The notes beneath the pieces are model-generated. The model was not told the DNA's origin. It searched no databases and saw only the letters and a program-made list of their open reading frames with translations. Made by a program: the position numbers and the translations under genes. A stretch of 64,000 nucleotides of DNA, taken from the NCBI RefSeq assembly GCF_006974125.1, contig NZ_CP037858.1, positions 3,596,001-3,660,000 of the forward strand. The letters run 5' to 3'. Below, piece after piece: positions 27,903-36,802 of this stretch (position 1 is the first letter of the stretch; each line of letters begins with the position of its first letter). This stretch comes from Stenotrophomonas maltophilia (GTDB taxonomy: Bacteria; Pseudomonadota; Gammaproteobacteria; Xanthomonadales; Xanthomonadaceae).

Positions 27903-28518
27903 TCAGGGCGGATTCCAGCGCGTGGCCGCCGGGTACCAGCGCAGCCTGACCGGGTAGCCCAGTCGCGCCTGCAGGTGGTCACGCACGGCCGCCGCCGTCG
28001 CGCGGTTGGCTGGGGTATCCCGCAGCTCCACCTCCAGCTCCCCGGTCGTGACATCCAGGCCATAACCGAACAGGTCAGGCAGCTGGGCCCGCAACCAGTC
28101 CCGCTGTGCGCGCAGGCGGCGCGTCATCTCCGCTTCGGTCATCGCGGCGCCGGTGATGTAGCGCACACGTTGCGGGCCATCCGCCCCTGGATGTGTCTCA
28201 TCGGCCTCGGGTGCGGCGCCTGCCAGTCGCACGACAACGTTCCAGCCCCTCGCATTGTCCACCCAGATGCCGGCCAGACGTGCCGCGTGCCGCGTGCCGC
28301 GCTTCCAAGCGCTCGATCAGTGCCCGTTGCTGGGCAGTGGCGACGATGTTGCGGGTGTCGCGCTCGCTGCTGCCGAAGAACGCCCGTAGTTCGGCGATCT
28401 TTGCGGCGATGTCGGCCTCGCTGTCGCTGGTGGGGAACGGTGAGGGACGGTCAGGATCGGGCATCAGGCCTGCCCCGGACTGCAGTAGCGCGGCAAGCAC
28501 AAGTGCGGGCAGGGTCAT
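27903..28518 (-). pseudogene. Secreted protein gene broken by an extra 7-bp repeat
   Basis: The frame from ATG 28518 encodes a signal peptide (MTLPALVLAALLQSGAG) and an acidic helical region ending IERLEARHAA. It then continues out of register to about 28198. A second frame starting within the overlap reads RLAGIWVDNARGWNVVVRLAG and continues to a stop at 27903 through convincing protein (TRRLRAQRDWLRAQLPDLFGYGLDVT). Between them lie three tandem copies of CGTGCCG (28279-28299). With two copies the frames join exactly, giving about 200 residues. No family is recognised. It may be a frame-shifted allele, a slippage-controlled switch or an assembly error. Confidence 0.65.
28279..28299. repeat. 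Three tandem 7-bp repeats (CGTGCCG)
   Basis: Three perfect head-to-tail copies of CGTGCCG lie inside the broken secreted-protein gene. Each copy shifts the frame by one base; removing one restores a continuous reading frame. Such short repeats are prone to slipped-strand mispairing. Confidence 0.85.
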
Positions 28519-28566
28519 GCTGCGCTCCTCTTCCGTGAGTGCGTGGGCTCGGAACAGGGCCCGGTG

Positions 28567-29052
28567 TCAGCGCTCGCCGGCGTAGGGGTCGGCGATGCCC
28601 AGCTCGGCCAGGATCTCCCGCTCCAGCTGCTCCATCGCCTCGGCTTCCTTGTCGTCCTCGTGGTCCCAGCCAAGCAGGTGCAGCACGCCGTGTACGGTCA
28701 GATGCGCGTAATGGGCATTGAGCGCCTTGCCCTGTTCGTCGGCCTCCCGTGCCACGACCGGAGCACAGATCACCAGGTCACCCAGCAGCGGGAACTTGAC
28801 GCCCTTGGGCAGGCCTTCGGGCACTTCGGCCGGGAAGCTGAGCACGTTGGTGGCGTAGTCCTTGCCGCGGTAATGGCGGTTCAACGACTGTCCTTCCTTG
28901 GCATCGACCACGCGGATGGCCAGATCGGCCTCGCGGATGCGGCCCTTCAACGCGGCGGCCACCCACTTGCGGAAACTCACTGCCGCCGGCAGGCCGGCAC
29001 GCGGCAGGGCATAACTGACGGTGACGTCCAGTCGCACGGGACCACGGGTCAT
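28567..29052 (-). CDS. ybeY: Endoribonuclease YbeY
   Basis: 161 residues. The zinc-binding motif is [11 protein letters not shown] with H121, H125 and H131. [17 protein letters not shown] is the other conserved family block. YbeY is a single-strand endoribonuclease used in 16S rRNA 3' end maturation and ribosome quality control. Its start overlaps the phoH stop by four bases (ATGA), as expected for the ybeZ-ybeY pair. Confidence 0.95.
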   Translation of the reverse strand: MTRGPVRLDVTVSYALPRAGLPAAVSFRKWVAAALKGRIREADLAIRVVDAKEGQSLNRHYRGKDYATNVLSFPAEVPEGLPKGVKFPLLGDLVICAPVVAREADEQGKALNAHYAHLTVHGVLHLLGWDHEDDKEAEAMEQLEREILAELGIADPYAGER

Positions 29053-30035
29053 GGAGTTGCTCCAGGTTGGATCTGATGCAGGTCGCGGCGGTCGTAGGCG
29101 CTGACGATGCGCGCGACCAGCGGGTGGCGGACCACGTCACGGGATTCGAAGAAGGTGAAGCTGACGCCCTCGACCTCGCGCAGCACGTCGATGGCGTCGC
29201 GCAGGCCGGACTTCACGTGCTTGGGCAGATCGGTCTGGGTCAGGTCGCCGGTGACCACCGCGGTGGAGCCGTAGCCCAGGCGGGTCAGGAACATCTTCAT
29301 CTGCTCGATGGTGGTGTTCTGTGCTTCGTCCAGGATCACGAACGCATCGTTGAGCGTGCGGCCGCGCATGTAGGCCAGCGGCGCGATCTCGATGACGTTC
29401 TTCTCCAGCAGCTTGACCACCTTCTCCACGCCCATCATCTCGTACAGGGCGTCGTACAGCGGTCGCAGGTAGGGATCGACCTTCTGGCTCAGGTCGCCGG
29501 GCAGGAAGCCCAGCTTCTCGCCGGCTTCCACTGCGGGGCGGACCAGGATCAGGCGCTGCACCCGCGATTCGTTCAGTGCTTCGACCGCGCTGGCCACGGC
29601 CAGGAAGGTCTTGCCGGTGCCGGCCGGGCCGATGCCGAAGTTGATGTCGTGGGTAGCGATCTGGTGCAGGTAGCGGGCCTGGTTGGCACCGCGCCCACGT
29701 ACCGTGCCGCGCTTGACCTTGATCGCCACCTCCTGCGCTTCGTAGGAGCGCTCGGCGATCTGCTCGACATTGGCCTGCGCCAGGCGCAGGTGGATGGCGT
29801 GGTTGTCGAAGGTGGTCTCGGTGGTCTCGGCGTAAAGTGCCTCGACCAGCTTCTGCGCCTCGACGATGGCCTCGTTCGGCCCGCTGATGCGGAACACGAA
29901 GCCACGGTTGGCGATTTCCACGCCGAGTTTCAGTTCGATCTGCCGCAGATGACCGTCGAACGGGCCACACAGGTTGGCCAGCCGTTCGTTGTCTTCCGGC
30001 GACAGGGTGAAGTCTCGATGCTCGATGCTTTTCAT
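29049..30035 (-). CDS. ybeZ: PhoH-family ATPase YbeZ
   Basis: 328 residues. A KH-like N-terminal part precedes the P-loop ATPase domain with GPAGTGKT (136-143) and a Walker B in [21 protein letters not shown] and [11 protein letters not shown] are PhoH signatures. It is thought to work with YbeY in rRNA processing. The ATG at 30035 is used because the sequence from [11 protein letters not shown] is family-like. It is the first gene of the operon running left to corA. Confidence 0.93.
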   Translation of the reverse strand: MKSIEHRDFTLSPEDNERLANLCGPFDGHLRQIELKLGVEIANRGFVFRISGPNEAIVEAQKLVEALYAETTETTFDNHAIHLRLAQANVEQIAERSYEAQEVAIKVKRGTVRGRGANQARYLHQIATHDINFGIGPAGTGKTFLAVASAVEALNESRVQRLILVRPAVEAGEKLGFLPGDLSQKVDPYLRPLYDALYEMMGVEKVVKLLEKNVIEIAPLAYMRGRTLNDAFVILDEAQNTTIEQMKMFLTRLGYGSTAVVTGDLTQTDLPKHVKSGLRDAIDVLREVEGVSFTFFESRDVVRHPLVARIVSAYDRRDLHQIQPGATP

Positions 30036-30130
30036 TGCTTCGGGTGGGGCGGACGCCTTCCACCGCAGTGTATTCAGGGGAGACAAGGGTAGCGCGCACA
30101 CGGGGCGCGCGGCCAGCAGCGGGCCGATAC

Positions 30131-30353
30131 GCGGTTTTCCACACCCGGTGTGGACGGGGTGCGCGAAAACCTGTGGATAGGCCCTCGCAGTGCTTGTGCC
30201 ACAAGGACCATGAGGTGGTGGTGAAAAAACCGTCACGGTCGGTCGGCCCGTGTGACGGCAGCGCATGTTCCGCTGCCAGGCACCCAACACGGACACCGCC
30301 TGCCGGTTTTCCACACCGGCTGTGGAATGATGCTGAACCAAGCTGTGGATAGG
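30131..30353. repeat. Duplicated DnaA-box-like palindromic element
   Basis: The 441 bases between ybeZ and the HlyD gene hold no convincing ORF but a repeated element. Copy 1 (30131-30181) and copy 2 (30303-30353) each begin CGGTTTTCCACACC, contain a TGTGGA inverted match, and end CTGTGGATAGG. TATCCACAG matches eight of nine bases of the DnaA box. Function is unknown: transcription control of ybeZ or the exporter, or DnaA titration, are guesses. Confidence 0.5.
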
Positions 30354-30476
30354 TGGCGCAGAGCCTTGCGGTAAAAGGCCGGGCAGCCGGCGGTGAAAAA
30401 AACACCATGGCTGATTGCAATCATTGTGGGTGCACGGGGCGCATGGCACCGTGGCGCCGTCGCAGGAGGGGATGGC

Positions 30477-31433
30477 ATGGACACCGGTAGCTGGACACGT
30501 GGGATCGGACTGGCAGGCCTTGCCCTGCTGGCAGGCTGTGGCAAGACGCCTCCGGTTGCACTGGGGACACTGGAGTGGGACCGGATCACGGTGCCGGCAC
30601 CGGCGGCCGAGGTGATCGCTACGGTGGATGTGCGCGAGGGCCAGCAGGTCACGGCCGGTGCCGTGCTGATGCAGCTCGACCCGGCGCGCGGCGATGCGCA
30701 GTTTGTCGCCGCCCAGGCCGACACGGTGCGCGCGCAGGCGCAGCTGGAGGAATTGAAGATCGGGCCGCGCCCGGAACAGATCGCACAGGCCCAGGCACAG
30801 CTGGCCGCGTTACGGGCGCAGTCTGCCGAAGCCAGTGCCTACTACCGCCGCGTGCAACCGCTGGCACGCCAGCGTCTGGTCGCCGCCGCCGAGCTGGACC
30901 GCGCACGGGCTGCGGCCGGCAATGCCGAAGCCAGTGCGCGTGCCGCCGAGCAGGCCTGGCTGGAGCTGGTGCATGGCAGCCGGGCGCAGGACATCGCCCA
31001 GGGCAAGGCTGCGGCTGACGCTGCGCAGGCGCAGCAGGTGGTGCAGGGCGTCAACCTGCAGAAGCTGCAGCTGCGCGCGCCCCGCGATGGCGTCGTCGAT
31101 GCCTTGCCCTACCGGCAGGGCGACCAGGCGCCGATCGGCGCACCGCTGGCGGTGATGCTGGTCGGCGAGCGCCCCTATGCGCGCGTCTACCTGCCGCAGC
31201 CATTGCGGTTGCAGGTCAAGGTCGGGCAGGCCGCGCAGGTGCATCTGGAAGGGCAAGGTGTTGCGTTGAAGGGGCATGTGCGCTCGATCCGCAGCGAGCC
31301 TTCGTTTACTCCGTACTACGCGCTGACCGGTGACGATGCCGCACGCCTTAGTTACCTCGCCGAGATCGAAGTGGACGACGCCGCCGACATGCAGAAGCTG
31401 CCGGCGGGAATGCCGGTACAGGTGAGCTTCTGA
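30477..31433 (+). CDS. HlyD-family periplasmic adaptor (lipoprotein)
   Basis: 318 residues. The N-terminus is a lipoprotein signal with lipobox LLAGC. The split biotinyl-lipoyl domain (EVIATVDVREGQQVTAGAVLMQLD and LQLRAPRDGVVDALPYRQGDQAPIG) flanks an alanine- and glutamine-rich coiled-coil hairpin (about 65-190). A beta-barrel part follows. This matches the YbhG/YhiI group of adaptors for ABC-2 exporters. ATG 30477 is chosen for its AGGAGGG site (30464-30470) and signal peptide; the longer frame from 30393 lacks both. The ATPase frame begins about 20 bases after its stop. Confidence 0.85.
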   Translation: MDTGSWTRGIGLAGLALLAGCGKTPPVALGTLEWDRITVPAPAAEVIATVDVREGQQVTAGAVLMQLDPARGDAQFVAAQADTVRAQAQLEELKIGPRPEQIAQAQAQLAALRAQSAEASAYYRRVQPLARQRLVAAAELDRARAAAGNAEASARAAEQAWLELVHGSRAQDIAQGKAAADAAQAQQVVQGVNLQKLQLRAPRDGVVDALPYRQGDQAPIGAPLAVMLVGERPYARVYLPQPLRLQVKVGQAAQVHLEGQGVALKGHVRSIRSEPSFTPYYALTGDDAARLSYLAEIEVDDAADMQKLPAGMPVQVSF

Positions 31434-31453
31434 ACACCGGTGACGACATTGCG

Positions 31454-32377
31454 GTGCATGCGCAGGGCCTGACCCGCCGCTTTGGCGACCTGCTGGCCGT
31501 GGACAACGTCGACCTGACCGTACCGCGCGGACAGGTGTATGGCTTCCTGGGTCCGAACGGGTCGGGCAAGTCGACCACCATCCGCATGCTGTGCGGCCTG
31601 CTGGAACCGAGTGCCGGCCAGATCGAGGTGCTGGGCCTGGCCGTGCCGGAGCAGGCCGAAGCGCTGCGCCGGCGCATCGGCTACATGACCCAGCGTTTCT
31701 CGTTGTATGAAGACCTGTCGGTGCGCGAGAACCTGGAGTTCCTCGCCGCCATCCAGGACATGCCGCGCACGCAGGCGCGGCAGCGCGTCGATGCACTGCT
31801 GCAACAGTACCGGCTGCAGGATCGGCAGCCGCAGCTGGCTGGCACGCTCAGTGGGGGGCAGAAGCAACGCCTGGCGTTGGCCGGTGCCGTCGTGCATGCG
31901 CCAGAGCTGCTGTTCCTGGACGAGCCGACCAGCGCGGTCGATCCGGAATCGCGCCGCGATTTCTGGGAGGCCCTGTTCGAACTGGCCGATGCGGGCACCA
32001 CCGTGCTGGTCTCGACCCACTACATGGATGAGGCCGAGCGCTGCCACCGGCTGGCGATCCTTGATCGTGGCGCGCTGGTGGCCGATGGCACGCCGGCCGA
32101 ACTGTGTGCCCGGCTGCAAGGGCGCACGTTGCAGGTGACATCTTCTCAGCCGCGCCAGGCCAGCCGCGCGCTGGCCGAACTGCCTGGCGTGCTGAGCGTG
32201 GCACAGATCGGCACGCAGCTGCGCGTACTGTGCAGTGAAGGCGCTGCCGACATGCCCACGTTGCAGCACGCATTGGCTGGTGCCGATCCGCGGGCCCGCA
32301 TCGATGCGGTGGCCCCGAACCTGGAAGACGTGTTCGTCGCTGCCACCCGCGGCCGTGGCAGGGAGCCAGCAGCATGA
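31454..32377 (+). CDS. ABC exporter ATPase (YbhF-like)
   Basis: 307 residues. Walker A is GPNGSGKST, the Q-loop is YMTQRFSLYEDLSV, the signature LSGGQKQR, Walker B LLFLDEPTSAVD, and the H-loop STHYMDEAE. The C-terminal region carries LEDVFVAATRG, usual for ATPases of ABC-2 drug or lipid exporters. YbhF and YhiH relatives often have two ATPase units; this one has one. No ATG is available at the front: GTG 31454 is used, while CTG 31430 would overlap the adaptor stop. The stop overlaps the permease start (ATGA). Confidence 0.88.
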   Translation: MHAQGLTRRFGDLLAVDNVDLTVPRGQVYGFLGPNGSGKSTTIRMLCGLLEPSAGQIEVLGLAVPEQAEALRRRIGYMTQRFSLYEDLSVRENLEFLAAIQDMPRTQARQRVDALLQQYRLQDRQPQLAGTLSGGQKQRLALAGAVVHAPELLFLDEPTSAVDPESRRDFWEALFELADAGTTVLVSTHYMDEAERCHRLAILDRGALVADGTPAELCARLQGRTLQVTSSQPRQASRALAELPGVLSVAQIGTQLRVLCSEGAADMPTLQHALAGADPRARIDAVAPNLEDVFVAATRGRGREPAA

Positions 32378-33486
32378 ACCTGCGCCGGCTGTGGGCGATC
32401 ATGCTCAAGGAGCTGCGCCAGCTGCGCCGCGACCGCATCACGCTGGCGATGATCGTCGGCATTCCGGTGATGCAGTTGCTGTTGTTCGGCTATGCGATCA
32501 ACCTCAACCTGCGCCACCTCGATGCCGGTGTCGCCGACCAGGCCAACAGTGCGGCCTCGCGCGCGCTGGTGCAGGACATGGTCGCCACCGGCGTGGTCAC
32601 GCCGCGCAGCGAAGCCTATACGCCTGACCAGCTGATGCAGGCGCTGCGCCGGGGCGAGATCAGCGTTGGCATCGTGGTGCCGGCCGATTTCGAGCGTCGC
32701 CGTTTCGATGGGCGCGAAGCGGTACAGGTGCTGGTCGATGGCAGCGACACCGTGGTGCAGAGCGCGGCGATCCAGCTGGCCCAGGTGCCGCTGGATACGC
32801 GCCCGACCAGCAATGCCCGGCCGCTGCGCGAAGGCAGCATCGCCAGTGGGCAGGTCAGCGTGACCAGCTTCTACAACCCGCAGCGGCGCTCGGCGGTGAA
32901 CATCGTGCCGGGCCTGATCGGGGTGATCCTGACCATGACCCTGGTGATGTTCACGGCGGTGGCGGTGGTGCGCGAACGCGAGCGCGGCAACATGGAGCTG
33001 CTGATCGCCACGCCGGTATCGCGCAGCGAACTGATGGTGGGCAAGGTGCTCCCTTACGCAGCGATTGGCCTGCTGCAGACCACGCTGGTGCTGGTGCTGG
33101 GCACCTGGCTGTTCCAGGTGCCGATCCGCGGCAGCCTGCTGGACATCTACCTGGCCGCGGTGCTGCTGGTGCTGGCCAACCTCGCGCTGGGCCTGCTGAT
33201 CTCCACGCGCGCGCGCTCGCAGTTCCAGGCGATGCAGATGACGTTGTTCCTGTTCCTGCCGTCGATCCTGCTGTCGGGTTTCATGTTCCCGTTCGCCGGC
33301 ATGCCGCGGCCGGTGCAGTGGCTGGCCGAAGTGCTGCCGCTGACCCATTTCCTGCGGCTGGTACGCGGCATCATGCTGCGCGGCGCCTCGTTGTGGGAGC
33401 TATGGCACGACGCCCTGGCACTGCTGGCCTTCATCGTGGTGATGATGACGCTGGCGATCCTGCGTTTCCGCAAGCGGCTGGATTGA
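32374..33486 (+). CDS. ABC-2 type permease (YbhS/YhhJ-like)
   Basis: 370 residues. One N-terminal helix (ITLAMIVGIPVMQLLLFGYAI) is followed by a periplasmic domain of about 150 residues and five C-terminal helices. VRERERGNMELLIATPVSRSELM is the conserved ABC-2 coupling segment, and LPSILLSGFMFPFAGMP is typical. YbhG-type systems usually have two permeases; only one is encoded here, so it probably homodimerises. Export of drugs, cationic compounds or lipids is possible; the substrate is unknown. Confidence 0.9.
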   Translation: MNLRRLWAIMLKELRQLRRDRITLAMIVGIPVMQLLLFGYAINLNLRHLDAGVADQANSAASRALVQDMVATGVVTPRSEAYTPDQLMQALRRGEISVGIVVPADFERRRFDGREAVQVLVDGSDTVVQSAAIQLAQVPLDTRPTSNARPLREGSIASGQVSVTSFYNPQRRSAVNIVPGLIGVILTMTLVMFTAVAVVRERERGNMELLIATPVSRSELMVGKVLPYAAIGLLQTTLVLVLGTWLFQVPIRGSLLDIYLAAVLLVLANLALGLLISTRARSQFQAMQMTLFLFLPSILLSGFMFPFAGMPRPVQWLAEVLPLTHFLRLVRGIMLRGASLWELWHDALALLAFIVVMMTLAILRFRKRLD

Positions 33487-33490
33487 GGCA

Positions 33491-33509
33491 TGCCGACCAA
33501 TGGTCGGCA
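33491..33509. repeat. Short palindrome, SMAG-like variant
   Basis: TGCCGACCA and TGGTCGGCA form nine-base arms around a single base, just after the permease stop. The related palindrome at 41908-41928 has the same GCCGACC core, so this is a repeat family present in several copies and may serve as a terminator hairpin. Confidence 0.6.
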
Positions 33510-33519
33510 CACCCAGACC

Positions 33520-34938
33520 TTACTCCGCCACCACCCGCGCGCGCAGCGAATTGGTCAGCGCTTCGGTGATCACCACATCCACGAACTGGCCGATCAGCCG
33601 CGCCGGCGCCGGGAAGTTCACCGAACGCATGTTCTCGGTCTTGCCGGTCAGCTCGTTCGGGTTCTTGCGCGAGGGCCCTTCCACCAGCACGGTCTGCACG
33701 GTGCCGACCATCTTCTCGGAGATGCCGGCGGCGTGTGCATTGATGCGCTCCTGCAGGCGCGAAAGGCGCGCATGCTTTTCGGCATCGCTGATGGTGTCCT
33801 CCAGATCCGCAGCCGGGGTGCCCGGACGACGCGAATAGATGAAGGAGAAGCTGTGGTCGAAGCCGATGTCTTCGATCAGTTTCATGGTCTTCTCGAAGTC
33901 CGCATCGGTCTCGCTGGGGAAGCCGACGATGAAGTCCGAGCTGATCGAGATGTCCGGGCGCACTGCGCGCAGCTTGCGGATCTTCGACTTGAATTCCAGC
34001 GCGGTGTAGCCGCGCTTCATCGCCGACAGTACGCGGTCGCTGCCGGCCTGCACCGGCAGGTGCAGGAAGTTGGCCAGCTGCGGTACGTCGCGGAACGCAT
34101 CGATCAGCGAATCGCTGAACTCCAGCGGGTGCGAGGTGGTGAAGCGGATGCGGCCAACGCCATCAATCTCGGCGATGGTGCGGATCAGCAGGCCGAGGTC
34201 GGCGAATTCGCCATCCCCATAGGGCCCGCGATAGGCGTTGACGTTCTGGCCGAGCAGGTTGATCTCGCGCACGCCCTGCGCGGCCAGCTGGGCCACTTCC
34301 ACCACCACGTCCTCGAACGGGCGGCTGACTTCGGTGCCGCGGGTGTAGGGCACCACGCAGAACGAGCAGTACTTCGAGCAGCCTTCCATGATCGACACGA
34401 ACGCCGAGGCGCCATCGGCGCGCGGTTCCGGCAGGCGGTCGAACTTCTCGATCTCGGGGAAGCTGATGTCCACCTGCGGGCGCTTCTGCTCGCGACGGGC
34501 GCGGATCAGCTCCGGCAGGCGGTGCAGGGTCTGCGGGCCGAACACCAGGTCGACGAACGGCGCGCGCTTGATGATCGCTTCGCCTTCCTGCGAGGCGACG
34601 CAGCCGCCCACGCCGATGATGACCTCACGGCCCTTGTTCTTCAGGCCCTTCCACACGCCGAGCTGGCTGAACACCTTCTCCTGCGCCTTCTCGCGGATGG
34701 AGCAGGTGTTGACCAGGATGACGTCGGCGTCGTCCGGGGTATCGGTCAGTTCCAGGCCATCGCTGGCGGCGAGCACGTCGGCCATCTTGGCCGAGTCGTA
34801 CTCGTTCATCTGGCATCCGTGGGTCTTGATGTACAGCTTGCCTTTCACCTGGTCGGGCTTGCGCGGACCAGCGGGCAGGGCAACGAGCGGGGTACCGCCC
34901 GGCGTGGCGGGCGGAAAGACGTCTGGCGTCCCGGTCAT
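33520..34938 (-). CDS. miaB: tRNA-2-methylthio-N6-dimethylallyladenosine synthase
   Basis: 472 residues. The N-terminal UPF0004 domain supplies three cluster cysteines (C42, C79, C113), and the radical-SAM motif CSKYCSFC has C187, C191 and C194. A C-terminal TRAM domain follows. MiaB methylthiolates i6A37 in tRNAs that read codons beginning with U. The first 33 residues before [16 protein letters not shown] are a variable extension. It is flanked by palindromes on both sides and appears monocistronic. Confidence 0.95.
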   Translation of the reverse strand: MTGTPDVFPPATPGGTPLVALPAGPRKPDQVKGKLYIKTHGCQMNEYDSAKMADVLAASDGLELTDTPDDADVILVNTCSIREKAQEKVFSQLGVWKGLKNKGREVIIGVGGCVASQEGEAIIKRAPFVDLVFGPQTLHRLPELIRARREQKRPQVDISFPEIEKFDRLPEPRADGASAFVSIMEGCSKYCSFCVVPYTRGTEVSRPFEDVVVEVAQLAAQGVREINLLGQNVNAYRGPYGDGEFADLGLLIRTIAEIDGVGRIRFTTSHPLEFSDSLIDAFRDVPQLANFLHLPVQAGSDRVLSAMKRGYTALEFKSKIRKLRAVRPDISISSDFIVGFPSETDADFEKTMKLIEDIGFDHSFSFIYSRRPGTPAADLEDTISDAEKHARLSRLQERINAHAAGISEKMVGTVQTVLVEGPSRKNPNELTGKTENMRSVNFPAPARLIGQFVDVVITEALTNSLRARVVAE

Positions 34939-35010
34939 GGCGCTTAATCCATTCGGGTGGCGGGAAAGCCGGCAATTCTACCCGCATCCCGCGCCACCCG
35001 CCGCGCTGTG

Positions 35011-35079
35011 CGCTCGCGGGGCACGGCCCCGCGCTACCCGCATCCCGCCGGCCCCGGTAGCGCCGGGCGGTGCCCGGTG
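35011..35079. repeat. Two SMAG palindromes, opposite orientation
   Basis: The first (35011-35037) reads GTAGCGCGGGGCCGTGCCCC on the minus strand. The second (35057-35079) reads GTAGCGCCGGGCGGTGCCCG on the plus strand. Both lie between miaB and the GST stop and belong to the CGCCGGG-type subfamily. Confidence 0.7.
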
Positions 35080-35086
35080 GGCGCCC

Positions 35087-35707
35087 TTACGCCGCCGCCA
35101 GCTCCGCATCGATCTGCCGGGAACGGTCGAAGGCGGTCATCGCGCTCATCCGTGCAATGTAATCAGCCGTGGCCGGCGCAGGCTGCACCAGGCCGAAGGC
35201 CGTGGTCCAGGCCAGCGCATTGCCCCACAGCACATCGGCGGCGCTCATCGTCTCGCCGAGCAGGTAGGGGCCCTGCGCCAGCTGGGCCTCGACCACCTGC
35301 AGCACGGTTTCGGCGTCGTTGTACGGCGACATCAGGCGCGGCGGCGGCTCGCGGTGCATCGCCTTGTCGATCATTGCCGGCTCGAAACAAGCACCATAGA
35401 AGGCCATCCAGCGCAGGTAGGGCCCGCGCAGGGCGTCGCCGATCGGCGGGGCCAGTCCGGCTTCCGGGTACAGGTCGGCCAGGTACAGATAAATGGCCAC
35501 CTGTTCGGTCACCAGCGCGCCGTTGTGGACGATGGCCGGCACCTTGCCCATCGGGTTGATGGCCAGATAGGCCGGGGCCAGGTTGGCGCCGGCCTTCAGG
35601 TCCAGCACCTGCATGCGGTAGTCGGCACCCAGCGCTTCGAGCAGGGCCACGGCGCCGCTCGAGCGGGAACGGGCGGCGTGGTACAGCGTGATCTGACGGG
35701 AATTCAT
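35087..35707 (-). CDS. Glutathione S-transferase
   Basis: 206 residues. The N-terminal thioredoxin-like domain contains TLYHAARSRSSGAV, where the serine cluster may supply the glutathione-activating residue, and NPMGKVPAIVHNGALVTEQVAIYLYLAD, the glutathione-binding block. The all-helical C-terminal domain has MSAADVLWGNALAW, the N-capping box. The substrate is unknown. AAGGAG lies seven bases before ATG 35707. It diverges from a WYL-domain regulator 80 bases away, which probably controls it. Confidence 0.9.
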   Translation of the reverse strand: MNSRQITLYHAARSRSSGAVALLEALGADYRMQVLDLKAGANLAPAYLAINPMGKVPAIVHNGALVTEQVAIYLYLADLYPEAGLAPPIGDALRGPYLRWMAFYGACFEPAMIDKAMHREPPPRLMSPYNDAETVLQVVEAQLAQGPYLLGETMSAADVLWGNALAWTTAFGLVQPAPATADYIARMSAMTAFDRSRQIDAELAAA

Positions 35708-35787
35708 GGCATTGCTCCTTGCGGTGGGTGGTGAACTGGAGGCCATCCTGAGGCACTATTGCGGACGACTTCTGTCCTCGATCCTTC

Positions 35788-36756
35788 ATGCGCCATACCG
35801 CCCATCGACTGCTGCGCCTGATCGCCCTGCTGCAGGCCCGCCGCCAGTGGTCCGGGGCCGAGCTGGCCGAGCGCATGGGTGTGGACCGGCGCAGCATCCG
35901 TCGCGATATCGAGCGACTGCGCGAACTGGGCTATCCGGTGCAGGCCTCGGCCGGGGTAGGGGGCGGCTACCAGCTGGGGGCCGGGGCACCGGTACTGCCG
36001 ATGCTGCTGGACGAGGAGGAGGCGACCACCCTGGCGATCGCGCTGCGTGCCGCGTCCGCGACCGTTGCCGGCATCGACGACACCGCCCGTGGCCTGTTGT
36101 CCAAGCTCGACCCGCTGGTGCCGACCCGTCGCCGCCAGCAGGCCGGCGAGGTGCATGCGGCGACGGCCACCCTGTCCGATCTTCCGTCCACCGACGCACG
36201 CCTGCTCGGGCGGCTGGCCCAGCACTGCCGGCAGGCGTCGCGGCTGGCCTTCGAGTACCGCAGTGCGCAGGACGCGGTCACCCAGCGCGAGGTCGAGGCC
36301 CAGCACCTGGTCAACTATGGCCGGCGCTGGTACCTGCTGGCCTGGGACCTGGGACGGCAGGACTGGCGCACCCTGCGCGTGGACCGGATGGGCGCGGTGC
36401 GCGAATGCACCGGGCCGGGCCTGCATCGGCGCACGCCAGCGCCCCCGGACGTGATGGTGCGGCAGGCAGTCAGCCAGGCGCCGTTCGCGTTGCAGGCCAT
36501 CCTCCGCCTGGCCGGCAGCCACGCCGAGCTGGAAGGCCGCATCCCGCCGTGGTGTGGAGTACTGGAAGCGGACGGCCCCGACCACTCCCTGCTGCGCATG
36601 GGCGCCGAGAGCCGCGGCATGATGCTGGCACAGATTCTCAGCCTGGACCGCATACCTGTGGCGCTTTGGACCACCCCGCCGGGGCTGCGCGACGAACTGG
36701 CACAGCGCCTGGCAGGCCTCGGCCAGCTGCTGGCTGTGCCGCCGGTCACAGGCTGA
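35788..36756 (+). CDS. YafY-type HTH-WYL transcriptional regulator
   Basis: 322 residues. An N-terminal winged helix-turn-helix (about 1-60; ELAERMGVDRRSIRRDIERLRELGYPV, then GGGYQLG) belongs to the HTH_11 class. A WYL domain follows, with LVNYGRRWYLLAWDLGRQDWRTLRVDRM. WYL domains are ligand-sensing parts of many bacterial regulators. The divergent GST with a short shared intergenic region is the likely target. The gene is not linked to any defence system here. Confidence 0.9.
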   Translation: MRHTAHRLLRLIALLQARRQWSGAELAERMGVDRRSIRRDIERLRELGYPVQASAGVGGGYQLGAGAPVLPMLLDEEEATTLAIALRAASATVAGIDDTARGLLSKLDPLVPTRRRQQAGEVHAATATLSDLPSTDARLLGRLAQHCRQASRLAFEYRSAQDAVTQREVEAQHLVNYGRRWYLLAWDLGRQDWRTLRVDRMGAVRECTGPGLHRRTPAPPDVMVRQAVSQAPFALQAILRLAGSHAELEGRIPPWCGVLEADGPDHSLLRMGAESRGMMLAQILSLDRIPVALWTTPPGLRDELAQRLAGLGQLLAVPPVTG

Positions 36757-36802
36757 GCCACATCGCTTGGCAAGCCCCGGCGAAGCTGGGACACTCGCCG
36801 CC

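Noticed and set aside
30131..30353. DnaA-like boxes taken as a replication origin
   Set aside because: Only two near-matches, with no AT-rich unwinding region and no dnaA, dnaN or gidA nearby.
30393..30476. Upstream ATG extension of the HlyD adaptor
   Set aside because: ATG 30477 has a strong AGGAGGG site and begins a proper lipoprotein signal; the extension has neither.
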